39,073 bases of DNA from an uncultured Zoogloea sp. (GTDB lineage Bacteria > Pseudomonadota > Gammaproteobacteria > Burkholderiales > Rhodocyclaceae). The notes beneath the pieces were generated by a model. The model was given only the letters and a program-made list of their open reading frames with translations. It did not search any database and was not told where the DNA came from. How positions within the stretch are numbered: position 1 is the first letter of the stretch; every line of letters begins with the position of its first letter. The stretch is from contig CALBTT010000172.1 of the NCBI GenBank assembly GCA_937967645.1, positions 1-39,073 on the forward strand, in the 5' to 3' direction. Made by a program: the position numbers and the translations under genes. Below are positions 17,506 to 25,687 of the stretch, one piece after another.

Positions 17506-18951
17506 ATGGACGGGCCCGCTGACACCGTGCCGGAGCAGGGCCGCAGCTTCCGCGAGGGCAGTCTGGTGGGGCTGTTGAGGCGCCCGCCCGTGAGCGTGCA
17601 GCCAGAAACGTCGGTACGCCAGGCTCTGGGCCTCATGAAGGGCGCACGGGTCGGGACGGTCGTCATCACGGATCCTGAACGGGGGCTACCCCTGGGCATT
17701 CTGACCAAACAGGACGTCATTGATCGCGTGGTGCTGCCTGGCACAGGGCTGGACGAGCCTGTCGCGGGGGTGATGACAGGCGGTGTGGTCGCGCTGCCCT
17801 TGAGGTCCTCGCCCCATCAGGCCCGCCTGGCGATGGCCCGGCATGACCTGCGCCATCTCGTCCTGCTCAATGCGGCGGGCGGGCTCGCCGGGGTGGTGTC
17901 GCGAAACGATCTGTATGCCTCGCGGAGCCTGAGCACCGACGATCTGGTCGAGGCCATACGCGGGGCGCGCAGCCCGGATGCACTGGCCATCGCGGCCGGG
18001 AAGGTGCGGGAGGTGGCGCGCGGTATGGTTGCCCGGGGAGAGGGGGCGGAGCAGGTCTGCGAGTGGATCGCCATCCTGAACGATCTGATCGTCCAGGCCG
18101 CCATCGACCTCGCGGAGCTGGAGTCCGATCTTCCCCTGGTGCGCTGGTGCTGGCTGGGTTTCGGATCGGAGGGGCGCCTGGAGCAGACGCTCGATACGGA
18201 TCAGGACAACGGGCTGCTCTTCCTGCCTGAGGACAAGGCCGACACCGAAGCGCTGCGGGCCCGCTTTCTGCCCTTTGCCCAAAAGGTCAATGCGCTGCTG
18301 GATCAATGCGGATTTCCCTTGTGCAAGGGGGGCGTGATGGCGGGTAATCCCGCCTGGTGTCTCTCCCTGGCCGAGTGGCGTGGGCAGTTTGCGTCCTGGA
18401 TGTGCTCCGCCAGCCCGGTGGATCTGCTCAATGCGACGATCTTCTTCGATCTGCGCGCCCTGTGCGGAGATGCCAGCCTGGCGGCTGCCCTGCAGGAGTG
18501 GCTGCTCGGGGCTGCCGGGGACAATCCGCTGTTCCTGCGCTTCATGGCGGCCAATTCCCTGCAGGCGGGGCCTCCGCTGGGACGGATCCGGGATTTCGTG
18601 GTTGATCGGGAAAGCGGTCTGCTCGATCTGAAGCGCGATGGCAGCCGCCTGTTCGTGGATGTAGCCCGTATTCACGCGCTGGCCCTGGGGGTTACCGACA
18701 CCTCCACCGCCGGTCGTCTGCGGGCTGCCGCAGCGGCGCTTGGATGGCCCGCGCGGGAGGTGGATGCATGCACGGAAGCCTTTGCCTTCATCCAGCAGCT
18801 ACGCCTGCGGCGCCAGTTGGCAGGGGGGCAGGAAGCTGCGAACAGTATTTCTCCGGATGCCCTCAACGAGCTTGAGCGCGCATTTCTCAAGGAGTCTTTC
18901 CGCCAGGCACGGAAACTCCAGCAGAAGCTCCAGCTGCGCTATCAATTGTGA
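17506..18951 (+). CDS. CBS-pair/DUF294 nucleotidyltransferase-like protein
   Basis: 481 residues. A CBS pair occupies about 20-135 (SVQPETSVRQALGLMK; GVVSRNDLY). A DUF294 domain follows with the nucleotidyltransferase signature GFGSEGRLEQTLDTDQDN at about 218-235, where Asp230 and Asp232 would bind metal as in GlnD. A helical DUF294 C-terminal region (about 330-480) completes it. Many relatives also have an N-terminal cyclic-nucleotide-binding domain; that is absent, so this is a short form. It starts 10 bases after the exonuclease fusion and ends just before the DUF4212 gene. CBS pairs bind adenine nucleotides, so it may couple energy state to nucleotidylation of a partner. The target is unknown. 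Confidence 0.92.
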   Translation: MDGPADTVPEQGRSFREGSLVGLLRRPPVSVQPETSVRQALGLMKGARVGTVVITDPERGLPLGILTKQDVIDRVVLPGTGLDEPVAGVMTGGVVALPLRSSPHQARLAMARHDLRHLVLLNAAGGLAGVVSRNDLYASRSLSTDDLVEAIRGARSPDALAIAAGKVREVARGMVARGEGAEQVCEWIAILNDLIVQAAIDLAELESDLPLVRWCWLGFGSEGRLEQTLDTDQDNGLLFLPEDKADTEALRARFLPFAQKVNALLDQCGFPLCKGGVMAGNPAWCLSLAEWRGQFASWMCSASPVDLLNATIFFDLRALCGDASLAAALQEWLLGAAGDNPLFLRFMAANSLQAGPPLGRIRDFVVDRESGLLDLKRDGSRLFVDVARIHALALGVTDTSTAGRLRAAAAALGWPAREVDACTEAFAFIQQLRLRRQLAGGQEAANSISPDALNELERAFLKESFRQARKLQQKLQLRYQL

Positions 18952-19004
18952 GTGCCTTGGCGCGCCCGGCTATACTCGGGTGGTTGGCAACTGAGGAGCA
19001 GGCA

Positions 19005-19268
19005 TTGAGGGACACCTACGCAAGGCAGGGGACTTACTGGAAGCAGAGCCTCCGGTTGACCGTGATCCTGCTGCTGGTGTGGGCGGCAGCCAGTTTCCTG
19101 CCCGGCTGGTATGCCGTCGAGCTCAATGCCATCAAGTTCCAGGGCTGGCCGCTGGGCTTCTACATGGAGGCGCAGGGCTGCCTGATCATCTTCCTGCTGA
19201 TCGTCTGGATCTACGACCGCTGTATGGTCCGGATCGAGCGTCGCCACGGCTACCGTGAAGAGGACTGA
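19005..19268 (+). CDS. DUF4212 small subunit of the sodium:solute symporter
   Basis: 87 residues with two membrane helices (about 14-35 and 51-75). The family pattern is YWKQSLRLTVILLLVWAAAS, then GWPLGFYMEAQGCLIIF and VWIYDRCMVRIERR. I place the start at TTG 19005, because GAGGAG lies six bases upstream and the product then begins where the family does. The frame is open back to a GTG at 18948, which overlaps the previous stop but has no ribosome-binding site. DUF4212 proteins are nearly always paired with VC_2705-type symporters, here 12 bases downstream, and are thought to be a small membrane partner. Confidence 0.9.
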   Translation: MRDTYARQGTYWKQSLRLTVILLLVWAAASFLPGWYAVELNAIKFQGWPLGFYMEAQGCLIIFLLIVWIYDRCMVRIERRHGYREED

Positions 19269-19280
19269 GGCCGCCCGCCG

Positions 19281-21335
19281 ATGAGTGTCCGTTCCCCGTT
19301 GGTGAGACGCCTCTGGCGGTACTACGCTGTCTATGCGATCGGCTTTGTCGGGCTGATCGTATCCCTGGCCGTCGCAGAGCAACTGGGCATGACGCCTCGC
19401 TGGATCGGCCAGATCTTCCTCTTCGCGACCATCGCCATTTATGCCCTGATCGGCGTGATGAGCCGGACTTCCGACGTGTCGGAGTATTACGTCGCGGGCC
19501 GGCGGGTGCCGGCGCTGTTCAACGGCATGGCGACGGCCGCGGACTGGATGAGCGCAGCATCCTTCATCGGGCTGGCCGGGACGCTGTACTACGCGGGCTT
19601 TGCCGGCCTGGCCTTCGTCACCGGCTGGACGGGCGGCTACGTGCTGGTGGCCCTGCTGCTGGCGCCCTTCCTGCGGAAGTTCGGCCAGTTCACCATCCCT
19701 GATTTCCTGGGGGCCCGCTACGAAGGCCACTTTGCCCGGGTGGTCGGCGTGTTTGCCGCCGTCCTGGCCAGCTTCGTCTATGTGGTGGCGCAGATCTATG
19801 GCGTGGGCCTGATCACCAGCCGCTTCATCGGCATCGAGTTCGAGATCGGCGTGTTCGTCGGCCTTGCGGGTATCCTGGTGTGCTCCTTCCTGGGCGGAAT
19901 GCGCGCGGTGACCTGGACCCAGGTGGCCCAGTACCTGATCCTGATCATCGCCTACCTGGTCCCGGTGACCATCCTGTCCTACAAGGTCACTGGCGTGCCC
20001 GTGCCCCAGGCCGTCTATGGGCAGGTGCTCAACGAACTCGGCATCAAGGAGCTCGAGCTCTTCTCCGAGCCGCGGGAGAACGAGGTCCGGGCCATGTATC
20101 GAGCCCGGGCCGACGAGTATGCGCGCAAGATCGTGGACCTCCCCGAGTCACTGACCACCGAGCGTGCGGGGCAGGTTCAGCGGGTCACCGAACTGCGCAC
20201 GATCGGGGCGCCCGCGAGGGAGATTGCCGCTGCCGAGCGGACCCTGCGTGATCTTCCCCGCACTCCGGATGAGGCGCGCATGAAGTGGGAGAAGATCCGG
20301 CAGGACTGCCTGTCGCGCGCCGTCAATCCACCACCCCATGCGGAGGCCTTCCCGGGGGCGGATACCGCCGCGCGGGAGAGCGCCCGCAACAACTTCCTGG
20401 CCCTCAGCTTCGTCCTGATGCTCGGTACCGCGGCGCTGCCCCACATCCTGATGCGCTACTACACCACGCCTTGTGTGCGTTCCGCCCGCCGTTCGGTGTT
20501 CTGGTCGCTGTTCTTCATCTTCCTGCTCTACGTCACGGCACCGGCCTACGCGGTGTTTGCCAAGTGGGAGGTCTACAGCAACCTGATCGGCAGCAACATC
20601 GGGAGCCTCCCGCCCTGGGTGGCCTCCTGGGGCAAGGTGGGGCTGGTCAAGGTCGAGGACATCAACGGAGATGGCATCCTGCAACTGGCCGAACTGACCA
20701 TCAACAGCGACGTGATCCTGCTGATCATCCCCGAGATTGCCGGACTGCCCTATGTGGTGTCGGGCCTGGTTGCCGCCGGTGGACTCGCGGCCGCCCTGTC
20801 CACCGCCGACGGCCTGCTGCTGACGATCTCGCACGCCTTGTCCCACGACCTGTACTACAAGATGGTCAATCCCCAGGCCTCGACGCAGCGCAGGCTGGTG
20901 ATCACCAAATCGCAACTCCTCGTGGTGGCGGTGGTGGCTGCCTGGGTGGCCTCCCTGCGGCCGGACAGCATCCTGTTCATGGTCGGTCTGGCTTTCTCCA
21001 TTGCTGCCTCGGCCTTTTTTCCGGCGCTGGTGCTGGGCATCTTCTGGAAGCGGGCCAACAAGTGGGGGGCGGTTGCCGGCATGCTGGCGGGTCTGGGGAT
21101 CACGCTGTACTACATCGTGCGGACCCATCCCTTCTTCGGTGGCACCATGGCGGATGCCTGGATGGATATCCATCCCATCTCCTGTGGCGTGTTCGGGGTG
21201 CCGGTCGGCTTCCTGGTCATCGCGATCGTCAGCCTTCTGACCCCGCCCCCCCCGCCGGAAGTCCAGGCCCTGGTGGACTTCGTGCGCCTCCCGGACCAGG
21301 TCGGAACCTTGCCGGCATTCGAAAAAAGACTTTGA
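19281..21335 (+). CDS. VC_2705-type sodium:solute symporter (ActP-like) with extra loops
   Basis: 684 residues, long for this family (about 550-600). The SSS core is clear: VSEYYVAGRRVPALFNGMAT, then ATAADWMSAASFIGLAGTLY-type helices, and late AAGGLAAALSTADGLLLTIS. Two hydrophilic insertions stand out: a charged, helical segment of about 120 residues (about 247-370) and a second loop containing DINGDGILQLAE (460-471). The latter matches all ligand positions of an EF-hand calcium loop. The partner DUF4212 protein is immediately upstream. Related symporters take up acetate or other monocarboxylates. It is the last gene of the set; its stop codon overlaps the -35 of the tRNA-Ser promoter. Confidence 0.93.
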   Translation: MSVRSPLVRRLWRYYAVYAIGFVGLIVSLAVAEQLGMTPRWIGQIFLFATIAIYALIGVMSRTSDVSEYYVAGRRVPALFNGMATAADWMSAASFIGLAGTLYYAGFAGLAFVTGWTGGYVLVALLLAPFLRKFGQFTIPDFLGARYEGHFARVVGVFAAVLASFVYVVAQIYGVGLITSRFIGIEFEIGVFVGLAGILVCSFLGGMRAVTWTQVAQYLILIIAYLVPVTILSYKVTGVPVPQAVYGQVLNELGIKELELFSEPRENEVRAMYRARADEYARKIVDLPESLTTERAGQVQRVTELRTIGAPAREIAAAERTLRDLPRTPDEARMKWEKIRQDCLSRAVNPPPHAEAFPGADTAARESARNNFLALSFVLMLGTAALPHILMRYYTTPCVRSARRSVFWSLFFIFLLYVTAPAYAVFAKWEVYSNLIGSNIGSLPPWVASWGKVGLVKVEDINGDGILQLAELTINSDVILLIIPEIAGLPYVVSGLVAAGGLAAALSTADGLLLTISHALSHDLYYKMVNPQASTQRRLVITKSQLLVVAVVAAWVASLRPDSILFMVGLAFSIAASAFFPALVLGIFWKRANKWGAVAGMLAGLGITLYYIVRTHPFFGGTMADAWMDIHPISCGVFGVPVGFLVIAIVSLLTPPPPPEVQALVDFVRLPDQVGTLPAFEKRL

Positions 21336-21359
21336 CTTTTTTCAGTCTTGATATATAGT
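21332..21359 (+). promoter_or_regulatory. promoter of tRNA-Ser(GGA)
   Basis: TTGACT (21332-21337), 16 bases, TATAGT (21354-21359). The -35 hexamer contains the TGA stop of the symporter gene. Transcription would begin about 7 bases before the mature tRNA. Confidence 0.75.
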
Positions 21360-21372
21360 TCTGCCTCCACTT

Positions 21373-21463
21373 GGAGAGGTGGATGAGCGGTTTAAGTCGC
21401 ACGCCTGGAAAGCGTGTTCAGGGTAATACCCTGACGCGGGTTCGAATCCCGCCCTCTCCGCCA
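21373..21463 (+). tRNA. tRNA-Ser, anticodon GGA
   Basis: 91 bases including the encoded CCA. Acceptor GGAGAGG pairs with CCTCTCC, discriminator G. The anticodon stem is CACGC/GCGTG around loop CTGGAAA (anticodon GGA, reads UCC/UCU). The long variable arm (TCAGGGTAATACCCTGA) is diagnostic for serine or leucine tRNA. The T arm has GGTTCGAATCC. Confidence 0.97.
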
Positions 21464-21470
21464 AATTCAA

Positions 21471-21505
21471 AGCAGAAACGCCCCGCAAGGGGCGTTTCTG
21501 CTTTC
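21471..21505 (+). terminator. terminator after tRNA-Ser
   Basis: Perfect 14-bp stem (21471-21484 with 21489-21502) with GCAA tetraloop, followed by only a short T stretch. It starts 7 bases after the tRNA 3' end. Confidence 0.85.
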
Positions 21506-21511
21506 TGCCGT

Positions 21512-21557
21512 CCGCTCCCGCCGCGGTGCCGATCCTGGGGCGTCGCGGCGGGAGCGG
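21512..21557 (-). terminator. long inverted repeat at the 3' end of the protease gene
   Basis: Perfect 14-bp arms (21512-21525 and 21544-21557) separated by 18 bases, 3 bases beyond the protease stop. There is no T-run on either strand, so it may be a 3' stabilising hairpin rather than an intrinsic terminator. Confidence 0.55.
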
Positions 21558-21560
21558 GTT

Positions 21561-23621
21561 TCAGGCGCTGCACATTTTGACGCCCTCGTAGAGCCAGCCA
21601 GCCAGCATCATCTCGCCGACGACCCTCAGGTCGGTCGTGAAGCGGTGGTTCGAGTCGTTATAGGCGAAGCGGTTGTTGTACAGGCGGTGAACCGGGACCG
21701 TGTCGGCCGGGCAGGTGCCGTTCTGCGGGACCTTCATGTAGAAGGCGATGCCTTCGTATACCCATCCTTCAAAGCCCTTCACGGCCTCGCATTCCCTCGC
21801 GTCGGCGGTGTAGAAGTGGGAATTCGGGCCCTTTGCGTAGAAGCGGCAGACCGGTTGGGCGCCGCTGGAGGTATCCCGCCAGGCAAAGAAGTAGTCGTAG
21901 GTGTCGCGCCAGCCATTGCCGGCGTTGCCGGCCAGGATGAAAGCCGAGTCACTGCGGGCGCCGGTCCGGAAATAGTGGCGGATGTCCACGTTGTAGTACT
22001 CGGTGACCAGCAGGTAAGGCTGCAGTGCCACGACGGTCCGCAGGGTCTGATGGGCATCGGCGATGCCGGCGCCGCACAGCAGGTAGGTCTCGGCCGTGCT
22101 GCTGCACAGGGAGTCCGCAGGAAAGTCGTGGCTGGACAGGTAAATCGAGAAATACAGGAGCTCCGGGCTGATCTCCGGGTCCTTGGCCAGGGCGAGGGCG
22201 GCAATGCCGGCCACGTGGGGGGCGGCCATGCTGGTGCCCTGTTTGTACCCGTAGGTGCTGGCCACCGGCCATTTCGTCCCGCTGTTCAAGGTTGAATAGA
22301 TTCCGGCCCCCTCTGTGCCGTAGTAGCTGATGTCGCCACCCGGGGCAGACACGCTGACGTTGTACACCAGGCTGTAATTGCTGAAGCTGGACCGGTAGCC
22401 GTCATGGTCGACGGCGCCGACGGTCATGACGCCGTCGCACGCGGCAGGGACGTAATTGGCGGCTTCGTCGTCGTTGTTGCCGGCCGCGGCGACGATGAAG
22501 GCGCCGGTGGCGCGCACCCGGTTGAGGGCTTCCTCGTAGGCGTAGGTGCAGCCGCCCGGGCTCCAGCCGCCCAGGCTCATGTTGACGACCCGGGCAGGGT
22601 GCTGGTTGACGGGCACGCCGGGGACGTTCAGACCAACGGCCCACAGCAAGCCGTCGATGATGTCCGACACGGTGCCGCCGCATTTGCCGAGCACCCGCAC
22701 CGGCAGGATCCGCGCTTGCCAGTCGACGCCCGCGACGCCCGAGCCATTGTTGCCGGTGGCGGCCAGGATGCCCGCCACATGGGTGCCGTGCCAGCTTGAG
22801 TCAGTGCCCGGAATGCCTGGGCCGCATTCATTGTTGGCAGTCCAGTCGCCGGGGTCGCTGGGGTCGGCGTCCCGCCCGTTACCGTCATTGCTCGACAGGG
22901 GGTCGGAGATGAAGTCGTAGCCCGGCAGGAGGCGCGCCTGAAGTTCCGGATGGGCGGTGATGCCGGTGTCGATGACTGCGACGACCGTGGTGGCTGATCC
23001 GGTGGTCAGGTTCCAGGCGAGCGGCGTGTTGATGGCGCCCCGGTAAGTGCCTGATGAGGCCAGATTCCACTGCCGGGAAAAATCCGGATCGTTGGGTGTG
23101 AGCGTCCTGGTTGAGCGGAAGTCTTCCGATGCGAGTTCGACTTCGGGCAGCTTCCTGATCTCCGCGAGGATTGCGCCTGCTTCGGTGCTGCTCAAGGGCG
23201 TGGCGAAGCGGAAGACATGGAAACCCATGGACATCGCGCGCTGAAACTGCAGCTTGCCTCCGGCGACGCTGTTGAGGCGCGCCACGACTTCGTCCGGCGG
23301 CGGCATGTTCCTGGAGGATAGGGCCTGGATCTCCGCGGCGCGGAAGCGGATCACCAGGCCATCGATGCGTGTTTGCCTGGCGGGGTGGTCAACGCCTTGC
23401 TGGGCGCGCTTGATCTGCCGGGCGGCGTCGAGCGAGGCCGGCATGGAGAAGGGCTTGTCGGCTCCGATGCCCATGCCTTTCAGCTTGGCTTCGAGACGGA
23501 GTCGGCCTTCTGTTGCATCGGGAAACGTGCTGTCAGCCGGAGCCTGGGGAGAGGCCACGCCTGTCCATGCTGCCAGGAGCAGGGGAGCGAGGGTGGTGCA
23601 GCGGGTGCGTAGGGGGGACAC
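21561..23621 (-). CDS. secreted subtilisin-like S8 serine protease with DUF5648 C-terminus
   Basis: 686 residues from a GTG start. The start is chosen because GGAGG lies four bases upstream and the product then begins with a clean signal peptide (MSPLRTRCTTLAPLLLAAWT). An ATG 14 codons upstream lacks a ribosome-binding site. A pro-region (to about residue 180) precedes the S8 domain: Asp218 in VAVIDTGI, His278 in HGTHVAGI, the oxyanion Asn in AAAGNND and Ser464 in GTSMAAPHVAG. The last 130 residues carry DUF5648-like repeats (VCRFYAKGPNSHFYTADA, then VHRLYNNRFAYNDSNHRFTT), probably a binding module. Paired cysteines fit an extracellular protein. It is monocistronic and divergent from the GGDEF-EAL gene. 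Confidence 0.95.
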   Translation of the reverse strand: MSPLRTRCTTLAPLLLAAWTGVASPQAPADSTFPDATEGRLRLEAKLKGMGIGADKPFSMPASLDAARQIKRAQQGVDHPARQTRIDGLVIRFRAAEIQALSSRNMPPPDEVVARLNSVAGGKLQFQRAMSMGFHVFRFATPLSSTEAGAILAEIRKLPEVELASEDFRSTRTLTPNDPDFSRQWNLASSGTYRGAINTPLAWNLTTGSATTVVAVIDTGITAHPELQARLLPGYDFISDPLSSNDGNGRDADPSDPGDWTANNECGPGIPGTDSSWHGTHVAGILAATGNNGSGVAGVDWQARILPVRVLGKCGGTVSDIIDGLLWAVGLNVPGVPVNQHPARVVNMSLGGWSPGGCTYAYEEALNRVRATGAFIVAAAGNNDDEAANYVPAACDGVMTVGAVDHDGYRSSFSNYSLVYNVSVSAPGGDISYYGTEGAGIYSTLNSGTKWPVASTYGYKQGTSMAAPHVAGIAALALAKDPEISPELLYFSIYLSSHDFPADSLCSSTAETYLLCGAGIADAHQTLRTVVALQPYLLVTEYYNVDIRHYFRTGARSDSAFILAGNAGNGWRDTYDYFFAWRDTSSGAQPVCRFYAKGPNSHFYTADARECEAVKGFEGWVYEGIAFYMKVPQNGTCPADTVPVHRLYNNRFAYNDSNHRFTTDLRVVGEMMLAGWLYEGVKMCSA

Positions 23622-23625
23622 GGAG

Positions 23626-23630
23626 CCTCC
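23626..23630 (-). promoter_or_regulatory. ribosome-binding site deciding the GTG start of the protease
   Basis: GGAGG four bases before GTG 23621. No comparable site precedes the ATG at 23663. Confidence 0.7.
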
Positions 23631-23872
23631 GGGATGAATGCGTATGGAATAGATCTGCCGCATGATAGTCGTTTGGGGGGGCGCCGGGATGTGATGTGTT
23701 TTGCCCGAAATGCGGTACTGCGTCGGCGGGTAGGGTGTGATGGTGCTCGAAATTGTGAAATGGTGGTGTGGCTAGATGCTTGCCGGCCCTGTTGCAGCGC
23801 CTGCTCGCGGTGCAGGTTCGACTGTCTGATGGCCGGGGTTGTGCCCTCCGGCTCCGCCACTTGACCATTTTG

Positions 23873-25687
23873 ATGTCCCGTATGCGCCACCGTCTTCCGT
23901 CATCCCGTCATTCCCACATCGGCCTCGGTTCCGGGCAGGAGGCGGTGACCGTCCGCCATCTTTCGCGTGAGCTGGAGCCCCTGCCGCGGCAGGTGCGTTG
24001 TCAGGCCGTGCTGGACCGGTTTCTGGTGGATGACGAAGTCTATGCGTTGCCGGTCATCGATGCCGCGGGGCGGCCCGTCGCGTTGATCGACCGGGCAACC
24101 TTCATCGAGTTCTTCAGCCGGCGTTTCAGCCGGGATGTCTTCGGGCGCCGCAGTATCGACGAATTGCTGGCCCACCCCCGCTACCGCCATGGAGACCCCC
24201 TGGCTGTCGAGGAGAGCTGTACGGTCGAGGATGCGGCCCAGATGATCATCGGGGCCGGGATGCGCCACATGGTGACCGGCTTTGTCGTGACGCGGCGCGG
24301 CGCCTACCACGGGGTGGCCAACGGACGGGATCTGCTCGACATCATCACGCGTCGCAAGCAGGCCGTGCTCTACCAGATGGCGCACTATGATGCGCTGACG
24401 GGCATCCCGAACCGGTCCTTGTTTGCCGACCGGCTGGAGCGCGCCTGTCTGGATGCCGACCGTTCCGGGCGTCTGGTGGCGCTGCTGTTCATCGATGTGG
24501 ACCGCTTCAAGCAGATCAACGACTCCCTGGGGCACAGCGCCGGTGACGAGGTGCTGCGCCAGGTGGTTGCCCGCCTTCAGGCTTGTGCGCGGGAGGTGGA
24601 TACGGTGGCCCGTCTGGCTGGCGACGAGTTCGTGATCCTGATGGAGGGCTTGACCAGTCCGGATCAGGTGGCTCCGGTGGCGGGCCGGATCATCGACTCC
24701 ATGCAGGATCCCGTGTCGATGCCGGGGCAGGCGCTGGTGGTGACGGTGAGTATCGGCAGTGTCCTCTACCCCCGCGACGACCGGCGTGTCGGCGCCTTGC
24801 TGGCCAAGGCCGATGCGGCCATGTACGAGGCGAAGGGGGCCGGACGCAACGGCTTTCGAAGCTATTCGCCGGACATGCCAACTTGCAGTGTGGGATGCAT
24901 TTCCCTGGAAAATGAACTGAGGGGGGCCATCGAGCGGGACGAGCTGGAGCTGCATTATCAGCCCCAGGTCGATCTGGATGGCGGTCAGGTCCTGGGCGTG
25001 GAGGCGCTGCTGCGCTGGCGTCATCCCGAGCGCGGGTTGGTGCCGCCCATGCAGTTCATTCCCGCTGCCGAGGAGAGCGGGCTGATCATCGGTCTGGGGG
25101 AGTGGGTGGTCCGCAACGCTTTCGCCCAGCTGCGCATGTGGCTGGATACCGGGCTGCCGCCGCTGCGGATGTCGGTGAATATCTCGGCCCTGCAGTTCCG
25201 TCAGCCCGGCTTCGCCGCCTTCCTGGAGGGGCAGCTCGCTCTTTACCGCCTTCCGGCCGGATGCATCGAGCTTGAATTGACGGAGAGCGTTCTGATGAAG
25301 AACCTGGAGGAGGTGCTGCGGACGCTGACGAGTATCAAGGCGCTGGGTGTCCGCCTCGCGATCGACGACTTTGGGACGGGCTTTTCCAGCCTGGGCTATC
25401 TGAGGCGCTTTCCGATCGATCGTCTGAAGATCGACCAATCCTTTGTCCGGGACATCGACACGACGCCGGTCAACGAGTCGATCGCCCGGGCCATCGTGGC
25501 GCTGGCGGAGAGCCTGTCGCTGGAGATCGTCGCCGAAGGCATCGAGCGGGACGGGGAGGCCGCCGTGCTGCGGCGGCTCAACTGCCAGCAGGGGCAAGGC
25601 TATCTGTTTTCGCGGCCAGTGCTGGCCGAAGCCTTCGCCACCTGGTGGCAGGCTTCCGTCGCCAGGGGCATGGCGCTCAGTAGCTGA
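23873..25687 (+). CDS. CBS-GGDEF-EAL cyclic-di-GMP protein
   Basis: About 604 residues, cytoplasmic (no membrane helix). Residues about 20-155 form a CBS-like pair (LPRQVRCQAVLDRFLVDDEV; VEESCTVEDAAQMI). The GGDEF domain reads AGDEF at 249-253, with the inhibitory-site motif REVD five residues before it. The EAL domain reads EALLRW at 377-382, with NISALQF, ELTESVLM, IDDFGTGFSSLGYL, the Lys of LKIDQSF, AEGIE and QGYLFSRP. All phosphodiesterase ligands seem present, so c-di-GMP hydrolysis is likely; the Ala in AGDEF makes cyclase activity uncertain. The start is uncertain: no good ribosome-binding site precedes ATG 23873, and the frame runs to 23768. It overlaps the next minus-strand gene by 11 bases. 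Confidence 0.92.
   Translation: MSRMRHRLPSSRHSHIGLGSGQEAVTVRHLSRELEPLPRQVRCQAVLDRFLVDDEVYALPVIDAAGRPVALIDRATFIEFFSRRFSRDVFGRRSIDELLAHPRYRHGDPLAVEESCTVEDAAQMIIGAGMRHMVTGFVVTRRGAYHGVANGRDLLDIITRRKQAVLYQMAHYDALTGIPNRSLFADRLERACLDADRSGRLVALLFIDVDRFKQINDSLGHSAGDEVLRQVVARLQACAREVDTVARLAGDEFVILMEGLTSPDQVAPVAGRIIDSMQDPVSMPGQALVVTVSIGSVLYPRDDRRVGALLAKADAAMYEAKGAGRNGFRSYSPDMPTCSVGCISLENELRGAIERDELELHYQPQVDLDGGQVLGVEALLRWRHPERGLVPPMQFIPAAEESGLIIGLGEWVVRNAFAQLRMWLDTGLPPLRMSVNISALQFRQPGFAAFLEGQLALYRLPAGCIELELTESVLMKNLEEVLRTLTSIKALGVRLAIDDFGTGFSSLGYLRRFPIDRLKIDQSFVRDIDTTPVNESIARAIVALAESLSLEIVAEGIERDGEAAVLRRLNCQQGQGYLFSRPVLAEAFATWWQASVARGMALSS

Noticed and set aside
23768..23872. N-terminal extension of the GGDEF-EAL protein
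   Set aside because: The extra 35 residues are Arg/Leu-rich, lack a ribosome-binding site and precede the CBS-like fold.
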